Assembly (NCBI GenBank): GCA_016712565.1
Contig: JADJQU010000011.1
Span: forward strand, 1 to 64,000
Origin: Planctomycetota bacterium
GTDB lineage: Bacteria > Planctomycetota > UBA1135 > GCA-002686595
DNA length: 64,000 nt
Reading direction: 5' to 3'
The translations under genes and the position numbers were made by a program. Position 1 is the first letter of the stretch; every line of letters starts with the position of its first letter. Below the pieces are notes generated by a model that saw only the letters and a program-made list of their open reading frames with translations, was not told the origin of the DNA and did not search any database. Positions 1-10,116 of the stretch are shown piece by piece.

Positions 1-715
1 CCTGACAGCGGAGAAGTACGGCGCGTCGTTTCTCGGCGTCCAAGATCATCGGCGAAGGCCGTGATCAACCGCCAGAACGAGAACCTGGAGCAAGATCAAC
101 GAACTTGTTCACGCCAGAGCGGTCGCCCGGCCCACGCCGTGCTCTCCTTGGATGGTTACCTGGGCTAGGCGCAAGGTGTCCGCTCCATGCCCCCAGGTGC
201 TAGAGTTCCTCTGGAGAAACGCTGATCCTCACTTTGGACAAGGAGAAGCTGAAGTCGGCTACCTGTTCGACTTCGCCAAGTGGCCGGACTTCGGAGACCG
301 GACGTGGGGCATAGGCATCCACACGCGCCTACGGCACCGATCCCACTGGAAAGTCTGAGAACGACGACTAGGCGCTCTGCGCCGACGGACGTCGCGCAGG
401 CGAGTGCCTGATCAAGGGCCAGGGCTCGCCCGGCACGGTGGATCCTCCCGCGGAGGCACCCTCGGTCGCTCGAGCAGGCGCCTTCCACAACAACACGGAG
501 CACCCCCATGAGTGCAACCCCGATGTAATGTGGTCCTGGTGCTTGCTCTTCGGCGGAGGCGGCGGTGCTACTACTCGCGGCGCTGCTAGTCCAGACGTTC
601 GAACGCAGCCGCTCGCAACCTCGTCCGCTCTCTGCCGTCGGAGGTGGCGGGCGACGCAGCGATTCGAACGAACATGACCCGAAGGTGTGCTGTGCCGAAG
701 CGCCTGGGGCCGTCG
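1..715. other. Accessory stretch without a convincing gene
   Basis: No frame here gives a protein I recognise. Short open frames exist on both strands, but none has a good start with a ribosome-binding site or family motifs. The stretch lies next to transposase remnants and is probably decayed mobile or accessory DNA. Confidence 0.4.
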
Positions 716-1230
716 TTATCGTTCGCGGACCCGGCCGCGGTGTGCCGCCTGGGCAGGGAGACGCCTGTTGGAGTTCGTGCGCCAGCGATTCTCGCGCGCC
801 GCCGCTTTCGAACACGACGAGTTCGTCGAGGCGTTCATCGACCTCCCCCACCAATTTGGCGAGCGCCCGCAGGCCGGCCAGGCTCGGAGCGTCGGCGTCG
901 ATGCGCACCGGATCGAGCGCGAGATCGAAGGTGTGCGACGTCGCTGCGAGCCACGCCGCCGTCTGCCAGGGGCTCGCGTTGGCCAGGGCGTTGCGCAGCT
1001 GAGCTCGCCGCGGAACTCGCCGCGCCGCGTGGCGTCGGCGTGCGCCTCGATCCGCTCGCGCAGCGAGTGCGAGGGTGCGCCCCCTTCGACGCGGTGCTCG
1101 TGCAGATGCACGAGTCCGTGGAGCAGCCGTTCGATGTCCGAGTCCGACAGTTGCTCGACGACCCGCTCTAGGGCGATTCGGAACTCGTGGTCCGACCAGA
1201 CACGGATTCGTGCGCGCAGGGGACTCGCGG
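716..1230 (-). pseudogene. Frameshifted protein fragment, unknown function
   Basis: Reading leftwards from about 1230, one frame gives a helix-rich, acidic stretch (containing HEFRIALERVVEQLSDSD). The next frame, from about 1010, gives another coherent stretch (containing ALDPVRIDADAPSLAGLRAL). Together they suggest one coding sequence of about 150 residues split by at least one frameshift. I do not recognise the family. It lies downstream of an IstA-like fragment on the same strand and could belong to the same decayed element. No start codon can be assigned. Confidence is low because codon composition alone supports it. Confidence 0.3.
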
Positions 1231-1399
1231 TCGAGGTTGCTGTTCATGGAAGTTGGGTGACGCAGCCGAGGAGCATGTCGCGAGGGTGCCTCCGCGGCTG
1301 CCTGCGGACAAGGGCCGCGCGGAGGCCATTCGCGACGGAGGGACCCGCTGGACGAGCCGCGTAACCCTCGATGCGGGGCTTCGATCCAGGCCCTTGGCG

Positions 1400-1556
1400 G
1401 GAAGAGACGCTGGACAGTCGATCCTCCCATCAGGTACTCCCGGGCCGTGTTCCGGCCCAGGGCGAGCTGCCGCGCGATCCGACGCACGCTCTCGCCCATC
1501 CGATGAAGTCGGGTCACCTCCTGCAGTCGATGCATGTCCGTCCTCCTGGCGGCCAT
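1400..1556 (-). pseudogene. N-terminal remnant of an IS21-type (IstA-like) transposase
   Basis: A frame opens with ATG at 1556, preceded by a good AAGGAG ribosome-binding site, and encodes a helix-turn-helix like the N-terminus of IS21-family IstA (motif LHRMGESVRRIARQLALG then RNTAREY). The rest of IstA (the DDE integrase core) and the partner ATPase IstB do not follow: after about 50 residues the reading frame becomes meaningless on this strand. I read it as the stump of a broken insertion sequence. Another HTH protein is possible, but the LHRMG..VR.IAR pattern is typical of IstA. Confidence 0.5.
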
Positions 1557-1689
1557 CCCGGGTTCTCCTTGGATTGGGTGGCCGAGAAGGCTGGCGGGCG
1601 ATGCAGCCCGGACGCGGACCGAGGCCCACCCAGGTGGGTGGATCCGCTTGGCCGAACCAGGGTGGATTTGCTTGCCTGAACTACGGGTG

Positions 1690-2220
1690 GCTCTGATACC
1701 CCGAGCTGTGACATGGTCCTTGGACCAGATCGACTTTGGTCGTGCGGGGCAGGCGTGCGCGGGCTGGCGGTCAGTGACAACTGCACGCGGCGCATCCTGG
1801 AGGTGTCGGTGGGTCCTCCGGCGACGGGCAAGGACGTGCTGGCGCTCTTTCGAGCGGGCCGCGGCGGAGCGCGGCGGCAAATACCCCTTCGTGGTGCAGA
1901 TGGACAACGGCAGCGAGAACCAGAACGCGCTGGTGCGCGCCTGGGCGGTGGAGCACGAAGTGATCTTGCTCTTCAACATCCCCCACACGCCGCAGCACAA
2001 CGCGCGTGCGGAGCGCACGAACGGCAACCTGCGGCTGGCGAGCGGGCTGGACAAGCCGACCCTGCGGCGCGCAGGAGAGCTGGCGGTGGCTCTGCAAGCG
2101 GCCAGGAAGGGGCCGGGAATGGCCCGGGCGGAGGTCGCGGTGCTGCTGGCACAGGCTGGCGGGACCTGGATGAGTTGCCCCGCGCCGGTCCCTGGGGAGG
2201 CGGACGCCCTGCGAGCTTGA
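1690..2220 (+). pseudogene. Integrase-core (rve, DDE) transposase remnant
   Basis: Stitching two frames gives the three catalytic regions of a retroviral-integrase-type transposase: an Asp in TWSLDQIDF (near 1715), an Asp in VQMDNGSENQN (near 1900) and a Glu in HTPQHNARAERTNG (near 2005). The segment joining the first two (containing NCTRRILEVSVGPPATGK) is in another frame, so two compensating shifts are needed. The N-terminal DNA-binding part is missing. A short tail continues to a stop at 2220. It points rightwards, opposite to the IstA-like remnant, so it may come from a second element. No terminal inverted repeats were found by eye. Non-functional as it stands. Confidence 0.65.
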
Positions 2221-2712
2221 CATGCTCGCGCCGCGAGCCGAAGATCAGGAATGTCGGGGTCGCTTCGTCCAGTAGGTCCATTGGGAGCGTGAACGCATCG
2301 CGCGCTTGCCGTGCACGGCGCGCCAGCGCCGCAATCTCATCCGCGAGGCGACCTGGTGCGCGCTCGAACGAAACGGCTTCGTCAAACGTACACGAGGCGG
2401 GCTGCCCCTCCGGGCCCTCAAATCGGAAGGAATTGCGTGAACACCACAAGTAACCCTCATCAGGTAAAGGCCGCTCCCCGTCCTCACCGAGAAGCTCCTC
2501 CGAAAGCCAACTGAGTGGATGCGGAAGTGACGCACGAAATTAAGCTCATCGCTCATGACGAGGGAGCTCCTCGTCTGTTTGTTTCCCGAGGGAAATCCTT
2601 CGTGAATTCAAGGCGTCGCACCAAGCCTATCAGTTCGCATCCATGCAATCTGGCGTGGTTGAGGAGCGGTACGGCGCCTGTCGATGCACCTGCCTCACGA
2701 GGAGTTATCCGC
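2221..2712. other. Transition from IS debris to low-GC cassette; no clear gene
   Basis: A weak minus-strand fragment at 2235-2449 (containing FDEAVSFERAPGRLADEIAALARR) has coding-like composition but no family I recognise and no defined start. GC falls visibly from about 2450 on. The end holds a GAGGAG site (2698-2703) placed for the methyltransferase start at 2713. A cassette promoter would be expected here, but I cannot point to confident -35/-10 boxes. Confidence 0.35.
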
Positions 2713-3820
2713 GTGGTGGATCTATTCTGCGGCTGTACGGGCTGTCGCTCGGCACAATCAGGAGTTCCCGCCGATTCGGCATAGGCGTGGAAATCGCCCT
2801 GGCAATGGATTCTAGCGAATCCGCGCTGCAAGTTTACCGAGAGAAATCTCGGCGAACGGTGCCTTCCGGGTCGAAAGAAGCCGAATTGAGTCCATGTTCT
2901 CCGGTGACCTTAACGCGCCTCACTCCAGAGCGGAGCGGACCCTCTCTGCGAACGTGGGACGAATCGACCTGTTGATCGCCGGCCCTCCCTGTCAGGGTCA
3001 TTCGGATCTCAACAATCATTCTCGTAGACTTGATGCGCGCAACTCGTTGTATGCCCGGGTTGCCAGGGCTGCGGATGTGCTTCAAGCGCCGGTAGTGATC
3101 ATCGAAAACGTCCTTGGCGTCACTCGCGATCGGGGCCGCGTCGTCCCTAGAGTCGCAAACCTGCTATCCAGTCGTGGCTACGCTTATCGAAACCGCATGC
3201 ATCGATGCTTGCGACGTAGGCGTTCCTCAACGAAGAAAACGACACTTTGCCATCGCCTTCTCAGCTCAGTTCAACACGCATGGACTTCGATTCCAAAGTG
3301 GAGAGGCCTACGCCTAAAGCTTCGGCATGTCCTGTCCGGCATCGAAGATGAACCGAGCACATCGCCTACGACATTCACAACTCCGAGCAAATCCAGCGAG
3401 CGAAATACCAGCCGTATTGCTTACCTTTTCGCGAAGAGAGCCTACGAGCTTCCAGACTCAGAACGACCGCCTTGTCATCGCGATTTCGCGCACAGCTACA
3501 ACGCTGTCTACGGCCGACTTCGATGGGATGGGGTAGCCAACACCATCACCAGCGGGTTCGGATCCATGGGACAAGGGCGATACGTCCATCCAACCAAAAG
3601 ACGCCTAATAACGCCTCACGAGGCCGCGCGTATTCAGGGCTTTCCTGACTGGTTCAGATTCGATTCCGTCAAGTCTCGCGGTGCGCTGCAAACCATCATC
3701 GGCAACGCGGTAGTGCCTCGAGTCGCGGCGCACTTGGTTGCGTACCTAATTGAGAGAGGTATTCTCAGGCCGTTGCCGGCTCTACCGGAAGGGATTCAAT
3801 CCCGTTGGGGACGACTTTAG
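2713..3820 (+). pseudogene. C5-cytosine DNA methyltransferase (Dcm/HhaI family), frameshifted
   Basis: Would transfer a methyl group from S-adenosylmethionine to C5 of cytosine in a DNA target. Motifs appear in order across changing frames: VDLFCG (motif I, AdoMet binding), GVEIA (II), AGPPCQGHSDLNNH (IV, catalytic Cys), IENV (VI), VPQRRKRH (VIII), then NTITSGFGSMGQGR, ARIQGFPDWF (IX) and TIIGNAVVP (X). The target-recognition region between VIII and IX is short. About four frameshifts are needed, near 2737, 2850, 3170-3190 and 3300. The start is probably GTG 2713 behind a GAGGAG site. The stop TAG overlaps the next start (TAGTG), so the gene is coupled to the GHKL protein. No restriction endonuclease lies beside it. 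Either decayed or mis-assembled; the family call is safe. Confidence 0.85.
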
Positions 3821-6012
3821 TGGCAGTCAAGCATAGCTCTCCTGGGTCTGACGCTGAGGAAGGAGATTCCTTTCGCCGTTGACGCTGCTCTTCTTCGGGA
3901 GCTCGGGAACGGCTTGTGGGGCGACCGCATGTTGCACTCGCCGAGCTGATAAAGAACTCGTATGACGCGGACGCGACTCGAGTCGAGCTGCGCGTGCTCC
4001 CAGATCGCATTGAAATCACCGACAACGGCGATGGGATGGACCTTGAGGCCTTTCGCAATTTCTGGATGAGAATCGGCTCTCCGCACAAGGAAGCTCGTAA
4101 GTACTCGCCTACCGGGCGCAACCTTACCGGGCAAAGGGCGTCGGTCGCCTTGCCGTTCAGTTCCTGGGCCGTGAGCTTGAGATTATCACCAGGTCCTCGG
4201 CAGACGTTGACGCGTTGCGCTCATTTGTTGATTGGGACAAAGCCGTGAGCGCCGGGGATCTGACAAGCTTCACGGTTACTTACGATCGCATACCATCCAA
4301 GGGACTGTTCCCCCAAGACTCCAGTCACGGCACCACCCTTATCATAAGGAGATTGGCGCAGGCATGGAACCCAAGCGAGGTGAAGGATCTGGCCCTCGAG
4401 ATTTGGACGCTGCAGCCACCGTTTCCCAAGCCAGGCGACGATCAGTTTACGGTGGAGCTGGTCGATGCGCCGAAGGAGCTTGCCAAAACATTCTCCGACT
4501 TCGCGCAAGCGTTCCGCACGCTCTGGCATGCCCGTATCGTAGGTGTATTGCGAGCCCCTAATGTCCCCGGAGGAGTGGGACGGTGCGAAGTTTCCGTGCA
4601 CTTCGACGATCGCTCCGCCGAAAGCTACGTCCATGAGATTGCTCCTTGCCAACTGCACGACCTGCGCTTCGAGATTTCTATCTTTCCTCACCGGACGTCA
4701 GCCAAGCGGCGTGAAAGTTGGCGACTTGCGAGACTACCTCCGTCGACACGGAGGGGTGGGGATTTACGACGCTGGTTTCAGGCTCCCCTTCTACGGCGTG
4801 GACACCGATTGGCTTCGTGTCCAACTCGATCACTCCCGGCGACTCACAACCTCTGCGCTTCTGCCCCGCGAGTACCAGGTAGAGCGCGGGCTCAATTTTC
4901 TGCCGACCAATCAGCGAATTCTAGGAACCGTAATGATCGATACTGGCGCTGAGCGGCGGTGGGTCTCTAGCAGTGGCGACAGACGTGCCCGGCCTTTGGA
5001 AATTGCGATCACTCGCGACCGCTTGATCGAGAACGAGGCCTTCGAGTCACTGTCCAACGTTGTTCGTGCGTCGCTCGACTTCTACGCGATGCGCGAGGCT
5101 GCTCGAGAGTTGAAGCGGGCAGAGGGCAGCCGAACCGTCGACAGGGCAGATCTTGCGATTCACCGCGTCTCCGAGATTCTCTCCAAACACGGGACCTCGC
5201 TTCCGAAGGACGCTCTCGACCAAGTGCGGCGAGCGGTGTCCGAGGCGACCTCCGCGGTTCAACAGGAGACAGAGATACAGCGAAAGCAAGCAAACATGCT
5301 TGGCGCCCTTGCGACAATGGGGATGGCGGCTGCAGCGCTTGAGCACGAGGCCGGCCGCCAGTTGAGGCGACTGGAATCGTACACCGCCAGCCTGCAGAAA
5401 CTCGGGCAGAGCATTGCGCCTTCTCGGCAATCCATTCAGAAGCTAGCCGCGGAACTTGAAGAGTGGGTAGGCGAATTTCGAACGACGACCGCATTGTTCA
5501 CTACGTTGCTTGAGCCAGAGAGCAGAGAGCAACGGCTCCGTCTTAGAGCGCAGTCTGTCCTCGAGCAAGTTACCTTGAAACTCGGCGCTCTCCTCCGAGG
5601 CGTGCCGGTCGACATTGGCGGCGTCTCTCCTGAACTGCGACTGCCTGCGGCGACCGTAGTTGAGTGGACGGCGCTGTTCCAGAATGTTCTGGTAAACGCT
5701 GTCAATGCATCGCTTGATGCAAAGCGCCGGCAGATCAGCGTCAGTTCTGCCTCCCACGGCCTGCGCCGATCCATTCTCGTGCAGGACACCGGAGCAGGCG
5801 TAGACCTTACTCGCGCAGACGAATTGTTCCAGCCGTTCGTACGGCGGCTCAAACTCTCGCCAGCTCGGCAAGGGCTTGGCATTGGAGGCACCGGTATGGG
5901 ACTCACAATTGTGAGAATGATCGCGACCAATCTCGGCTGTCACACTTCCTTTGTTGAGCCCAAGAAGGGGTTTTCGACTGCGTTTCGCCTGTCATGGAGT
6001 GAAAAGGCATGA
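3820..6012 (+). pseudogene. Dual-GHKL ATPase: MORC/Hsp90-like N-terminus, histidine-kinase-like C-terminus; frameshifted
   Basis: About 730 residues once reading frames are joined. The N-terminus (3880-4300) is a GHKL ATPase: VDAALLRELG, N-box ELIKNSYDADA, G1 ITDNGDGM, then G2-type KGVGRLAVQFLG. The C-terminus (about 5270-6010) is built like a sensor kinase: a helix with a His-Glu pair (AALEHEAGRQL) fitting a dimerisation/phosphoacceptor site, N-box LFQNVLVNAVNAS, G1 VQDTGAGVD, G2 GIGGTGMGLTIVRM. No membrane segment is visible. Shifts are needed near 3880, 3910, 4133 (one missing base in the G2 box) and 4685; 4543-6012 is intact. It starts at GTG 3820 overlapping the methyltransferase stop and ends in ATGA overlap with the receiver gene. 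MORC-like GHKL proteins are known to sit in restriction-modification loci. The fusion to a kinase module is the unusual part. Confidence 0.75.
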
Positions 6013-7241
6013 GTCCGCATCCTAGAAGACTGACCGTCGAATTCATCGATGACGACGTCGATCTGCTTGCGAGCTGGAGGACAAGTCTCCTGGCCGGTGC
6101 GCCCGCGGGTACAGTCCATGAGCCTAAGCGCACGCCGACCCAGATGAAGGCAGCGATCTCCTCCTTGGAATCATATAGGCTGGCATTGCGAAGCCGGAGT
6201 TCGAAAGTCGAAAGCACCAGCTCCAACCTTCTTTGATGATGCCGATATCGTGTTTGTTGATTACGACCTGATCGAACTCGACGGCGCCAATTACCTTACA
6301 GGAGAAGATGTTGCCTATCTTTTGCGCTGCTTTTCAAAGTGCGGGGTGATAGTGCTTTTGAATCCTCCCGACCTTGGAACTCGATTCTTCGACCTCAAGC
6401 TCAGAAGGTCTATGGATTCTTGGGCGGACCTCGTCCTGGGGTCGGAACAATTGAACAACCGGTGGCTTTGGACCGACGACAAGAAAGAGTTTGCTCCCTG
6501 GGGGTGGCCTCGACTGGCACACCTAGTGTCCGCACGTCGGTGGCAGATAACGGCAATTGCATCTGTGCTCCACAAGCCTGTGCTCGATCTGCTCTCCTTT
6601 CCCAAGTCTGCGCGACTTGCACTCGACCATGTCATGGCCGAACCAGTGACCCGTCGACCGCAGGACAGCCACGGCAATCGACACTCTGAGGAGCTCACTG
6701 CAATGAATCTCGTTCTGGATTCGGTGGCCGGAGTCCACCGCAAAGACCGTGCAGGGCTTGAGCGGCTCGACTCGCAGATCCCGTCCATCGCCGCCGCACG
6801 TATATCCTTCTGGTTGGAGAACGTCGTACTGCCTGCACAGAGCGTGCTCGTCGATGCGCCCCACCTCGTCTCTCGCCTTCCTGCGTTACTCGCGAGCTCC
6901 GCCCCAACCCTCAGCAAATGGAACTCGGTCATAGCGAGGATAGCGGTTCGACCCGTGGGGTGAGAGCGACCAAGCTTTCCGTCCATCGGTTCAAGGACGC
7001 ACAGTGGCTTTCACGCCCGGCCTGGTTCTGGCCGACCATCGTTTCCGACGCGGAGTATCTCAACTGGGCGAATACGCCTACAGCCAAGACATTCGTTTTT
7101 TGCGAGGACACCTCTTCCTTTGCAGTTCGAAAGGATGCTCAACAATTCATGGCAGACGTGCCCGCTCAATTCGCCGTCCGATATGTAGCTTCGACAGCAG
7201 GCCTTTGTGACTATAGGCCGTCCATCCGTATGAGCATGTGA
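6009..7241 (+). pseudogene. Receiver-like (REC) protein with unknown C-terminal region; frameshifted
   Basis: Begins at ATG 6009 in a 4-nt ATGA overlap with the dual-ATPase gene. The first 110 residues resemble a response-regulator receiver: an acidic cluster at the end of the first strand (EFIDDDVDLL), a predicted phospho-acceptor Asp at the end of a hydrophobic strand (DIVFVDYDL), then VIVLLN. Roughly 280 further residues match no output domain I know; they include RRWQITAIASVLHK and a Trp-rich stretch (QWLSRPAWFWPTIVS). There is no helix-turn-helix. Shifts are needed near 6165-6200 (two) and 6930. It is the natural phosphotransfer partner of the upstream kinase-like half, though its conserved Lys is not clear and phosphorylation is inferred. 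Confidence 0.6.
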
Positions 7242-7953
7242 CCGGCGGCACTCTTACAGATGAAGCAACTGCGATGACAGAATTGGCACTTGAAGTGATA
7301 AAAAGCGTCGCTTTGGCAGCGCACTCGCAATTGAGAGTCGATGGGCCCACGTTGACGGACGATCCGTTTGTAAATCGACACGGCTTTTCGGCTTTGGATG
7401 AGGGCGCCGTCGCCCAAATTGGCGTGGAGGGCTCATGGCCGCCGGTGAACAGGTGCATTCGGTTTCCTTACTTCAACAAGGATGCGTCCCAGTGGGTTCC
7501 CCTTCTCTGGGTTTCAAGGCCGAACGGCCTCCTTTCACTTCAACTGGTCGTCGCTGGCAATGCAAGGCGCTTTGGCTATCGTTGGGAGCAGCCCGAGGGT
7601 ACGGCTGCCGCTCCAAGCGATCATGGATATTGGCATGTACAGCCATTACCCAAGTCCGGGTCGGCAACTCAGCATCATTGCAACTGGACCTTGGCCATAC
7701 TCACATCTGCGAACACTTCCCGACCTTTCCAATAGATGCAAGTCAAGGAGTCGAACTCATCGACGGATTGCTCGTCTCCCTGTACGGCCCAACTTATACT
7801 GCGAGGTATATCGATGATGGCGGCCTCCGCAACCAGGTGCATCAGGCGACGGGCAGCCGGGGCTGGGCTCGCCTTAGAGGCATAGGACGCCCCGATGCAC
7901 GAAGTGCGGCCGTTCGAGTGAACAATGCCCGGAAGCCAAGGAAGAAAGCGTAA
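7238..7953 (+). pseudogene. Unknown protein, last gene of the methyltransferase/GHKL/REC cassette; frameshifted
   Basis: Starts at GTG 7238 in a GTGA overlap with the receiver gene stop (ATG 7274 is an alternative). The first 140 residues are coherent (MTELALEVIKSVALAAHSQ early, then FPYFNKDASQWVPLLWVS). After a shift near 7655 another frame continues with DLGHTHICEHFPTFPIDASQ and GLLVSLYGPTY, ending in a basic tail (ARKPRKKA). About 237 residues in all. There is no signal peptide, membrane helix or nuclease motif that I can see. Its position, coupled to the signalling partners, suggests an effector or complex subunit. That is inference from context only. Confidence 0.5.
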
Positions 7954-7962
7954 GCCGATGAT

Positions 7963-8272
7963 CTACCACGTCAGGGCTCGCTTCTTTTCAAGGACCGGCA
8001 TCATCAACCTTCCGATGTACAACGGGTTCGTGACGTAGGAGACAAATTGGACAGGGGAGAAGCACTGGATGCCCGTCGCCTGCCAGCCGTTCAAAGTCCA
8101 TGCGCCGTTGGCAGGAACTATGATTGCCTGGCGCCGACTCGAAGCCGTCGGATTCCTGGCCTGTGAACGGACCAATGGGGGCGATCTGAGCGCCTGCGCT
8201 GACAGGCGCGATTGCGATGAAGGCGAGGACGAACAGTTGGAGCGCGGGTAGTCGGTGCAGGTTGCGGAGCAT
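7963..8272 (-). pseudogene. Short secreted protein, truncated or frameshifted
   Basis: ATG 8272, preceded by GAAGGGAA, starts a clear signal peptide (LQLFVLAFIAIAPVSAGAQ). It is followed by IGPFTGQESDGFES, a mature start resembling the PFTG..(S/E)GFE openings I recall from planctomycete surface proteins. A shift near 8160 leads into AIIVPANGAWTLNGWQAT and a stop at 7963. At about 100 residues it is short for such proteins, so it is probably a truncated copy. It sits 60 nt downstream of the beta-propeller gene on the same strand. Confidence 0.45.
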
Positions 8273-8332
8273 GTGATTCCCTTCGATCTGAGAAGTCGGT
8301 CGTGGAATTGGCCGAAGATTCACCGGGATCTA

Positions 8333-10040
8333 CTATGGGCACACGACGTATTCCATCGCACCGGACAGCGTCGACGAATATGACGCTCCTTGATCACGTC
8401 CCCACCACTGGCAGTTGACGGTCGTTCCCGGCACTCGCAGCGATGCCAGCGGAGAGCCGCCGTAAAGGCCCGCTGCGAATGCGTTGACGTCAAGACTGTA
8501 GAGCCCCGAGCAGTCGCTGATCGGGAACGCTGACCCGCCCGACGCGACTCCGGGTGACCTGCGGATCGGGTTGCCCACGCACCAGGTATCCGCCTTGGAA
8601 CAAGAGCGCGGTACGACCTGTAACGCTGTAAAGAAGAAGGCCCGGCTTGTTGTTCCGTACCTGCGCGCAGTCGACTCGGAAGCCGCTGCTCGCGGCTGCG
8701 CTCGATGCTCCGATCCATGCGATTGTTGGAGTGCAGCCCAGCGAATTGACCTTCGCGGTGCAATAGGTTGTCGGCACGGGACACGGCCCCGGTCCTGGGA
8801 CGTCGTAGCGCGCAATCCAAGCGTCATTGCCACCCACGTTCGGCCCGCCAATGTTGCCCTGAGTATCGCCACCCAGATACACGCCGCCAGAACCGTCACC
8901 GGCTAGGGGAGTAGGCCATCTCGGCGCTACTCGTCCCAATCTGGCTCATCCAATTTTGGGTTCCCGCATTGTCGTACCGCGCCAGCCAAGCGTCTGAGCT
9001 ACCGGCGCTTGCCCCACCGAGGCTGCCGTCCGTCGGGCCACAACGTAAACGCCGCCTGCTCCGTCGGGGGACGGCCGCCCCGGCATACTCCCACGTGCTC
9101 GTTCCGAACTGCCGGACCCAAGTCTGGTTCCCGGCGCTGTCATAGCGAGCTAGCCATACGTCTTGACCGCCCGCACTTGGTCCGCCCAGATTGCCAGTGG
9201 TCTGGCCGCTTGCGAAAACGCCACCAGCACCGTCAGGTGCGGCAGCCCACCCGCCGTCTTGGCCACCCGTGCCGAACTGTCGGATCCAAGTCTGACTTCC
9301 CGCCCCGTCGTAGCGTGCTAGCCAAGCATCGGAGCGGCCCGCGCTGGGCCCGCCAAGATTGCCCCAGGTCTGGCCGCTCACAAAGAAACCGCCAGCACCG
9401 TCCGGAACCGGGACGCCTGAGATGTCCTGGGCGCTTGTTCCGAGTTGCCTGATCCAGGTTTGGATCCCCGTATTGTCGTAGTGCGCGAGCCAGGCATCTA
9501 GGTCACCCGCATGTGGTCCGGCAAGGCTGCCGAAGACATAGCCACTGACGAACACACCACCCGACCCGTCCGGTCCTACAAAGTTTGTCCTCTCATCCCC
9601 GCTCGGCCCGATTTGTCGGACCCAAGTCTGGTTCCCTGCGCTGTCATAGCGAGCTATCCATGCGTCTTGGCCACCCGAACTTGGTCCGCCGAGATTGCCC
9701 GTGGTTAGGCCGCCCGCGTACACGCCCCAGCAGCGTCTGTGGCTACGGCATAGGCGGTCTCCGCCCCACTTGTTCCGAACTGCCGGACCCAAGTCTGATT
9801 CCCGGCGGTGTCATAGCGAGCTATCCATGCGTCTTGACCGCCAGCACTTGGTCCGCCCAGATTGCCTATGGTTGTGCCGCACACGTAGACACCGCCAGCG
9901 CCGTCCGGCGCGGCGCCACCCATCCAGTCATCAACGCCAGTCCCCAACTGTCGAATCCAAATTGGATTCTGCGCAAATGCGGGGTTCACAGCGGCTGCGA
10001 GGAACGCGATGCTCAGTGCCGTGGCAATGCAGTGCTTCAT
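8333..10040 (-). pseudogene. Secreted SBBP-type beta-propeller protein with shared C-terminal domain; frameshifted
   Basis: The signal peptide starts at 10040 (ATALSIAFLAAAVNPAFAQ). About seven repeats of some 45 residues follow, built on PDGAGGVYV.G...GNLGGPSAG.DAWIARYD..GNQTWVRQFGT, the pattern of SBBP-type propeller repeats. The last 145 residues are a domain beginning TYCTAKVNSLGCTP with further Cys in CVGNP and DCSG, also found at 10117-11506 and 49955-51259. Probably exported; role unknown. Shifts are needed near 9727, two around 9060-9080, 8920 and 8575. The repeat pattern continues across each, so the decay is recent or the indels are errors. Likely co-transcribed with the similar gene upstream, 76 nt away. 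Confidence 0.7.
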
Positions 10041-10116
10041 GGCGGGCTGTTCTTGATGCAGTCAAGGAAAACGAGGCTATCGTGCAGCGAGGTCGTGGAT
10101 CTGGTTCGCGGCATCA

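Noticed and set aside
1971..2449. Minus-strand gene beside the integrase remnant
   Set aside because: The left half is antisense to the DDE core. Only 2235-2449 looks coding-like and it has no start or family.
2713..3820. Ordinary type II restriction-modification pair
   Set aside because: No endonuclease frame accompanies the methyltransferase. The coupled partner is a dual-GHKL protein.
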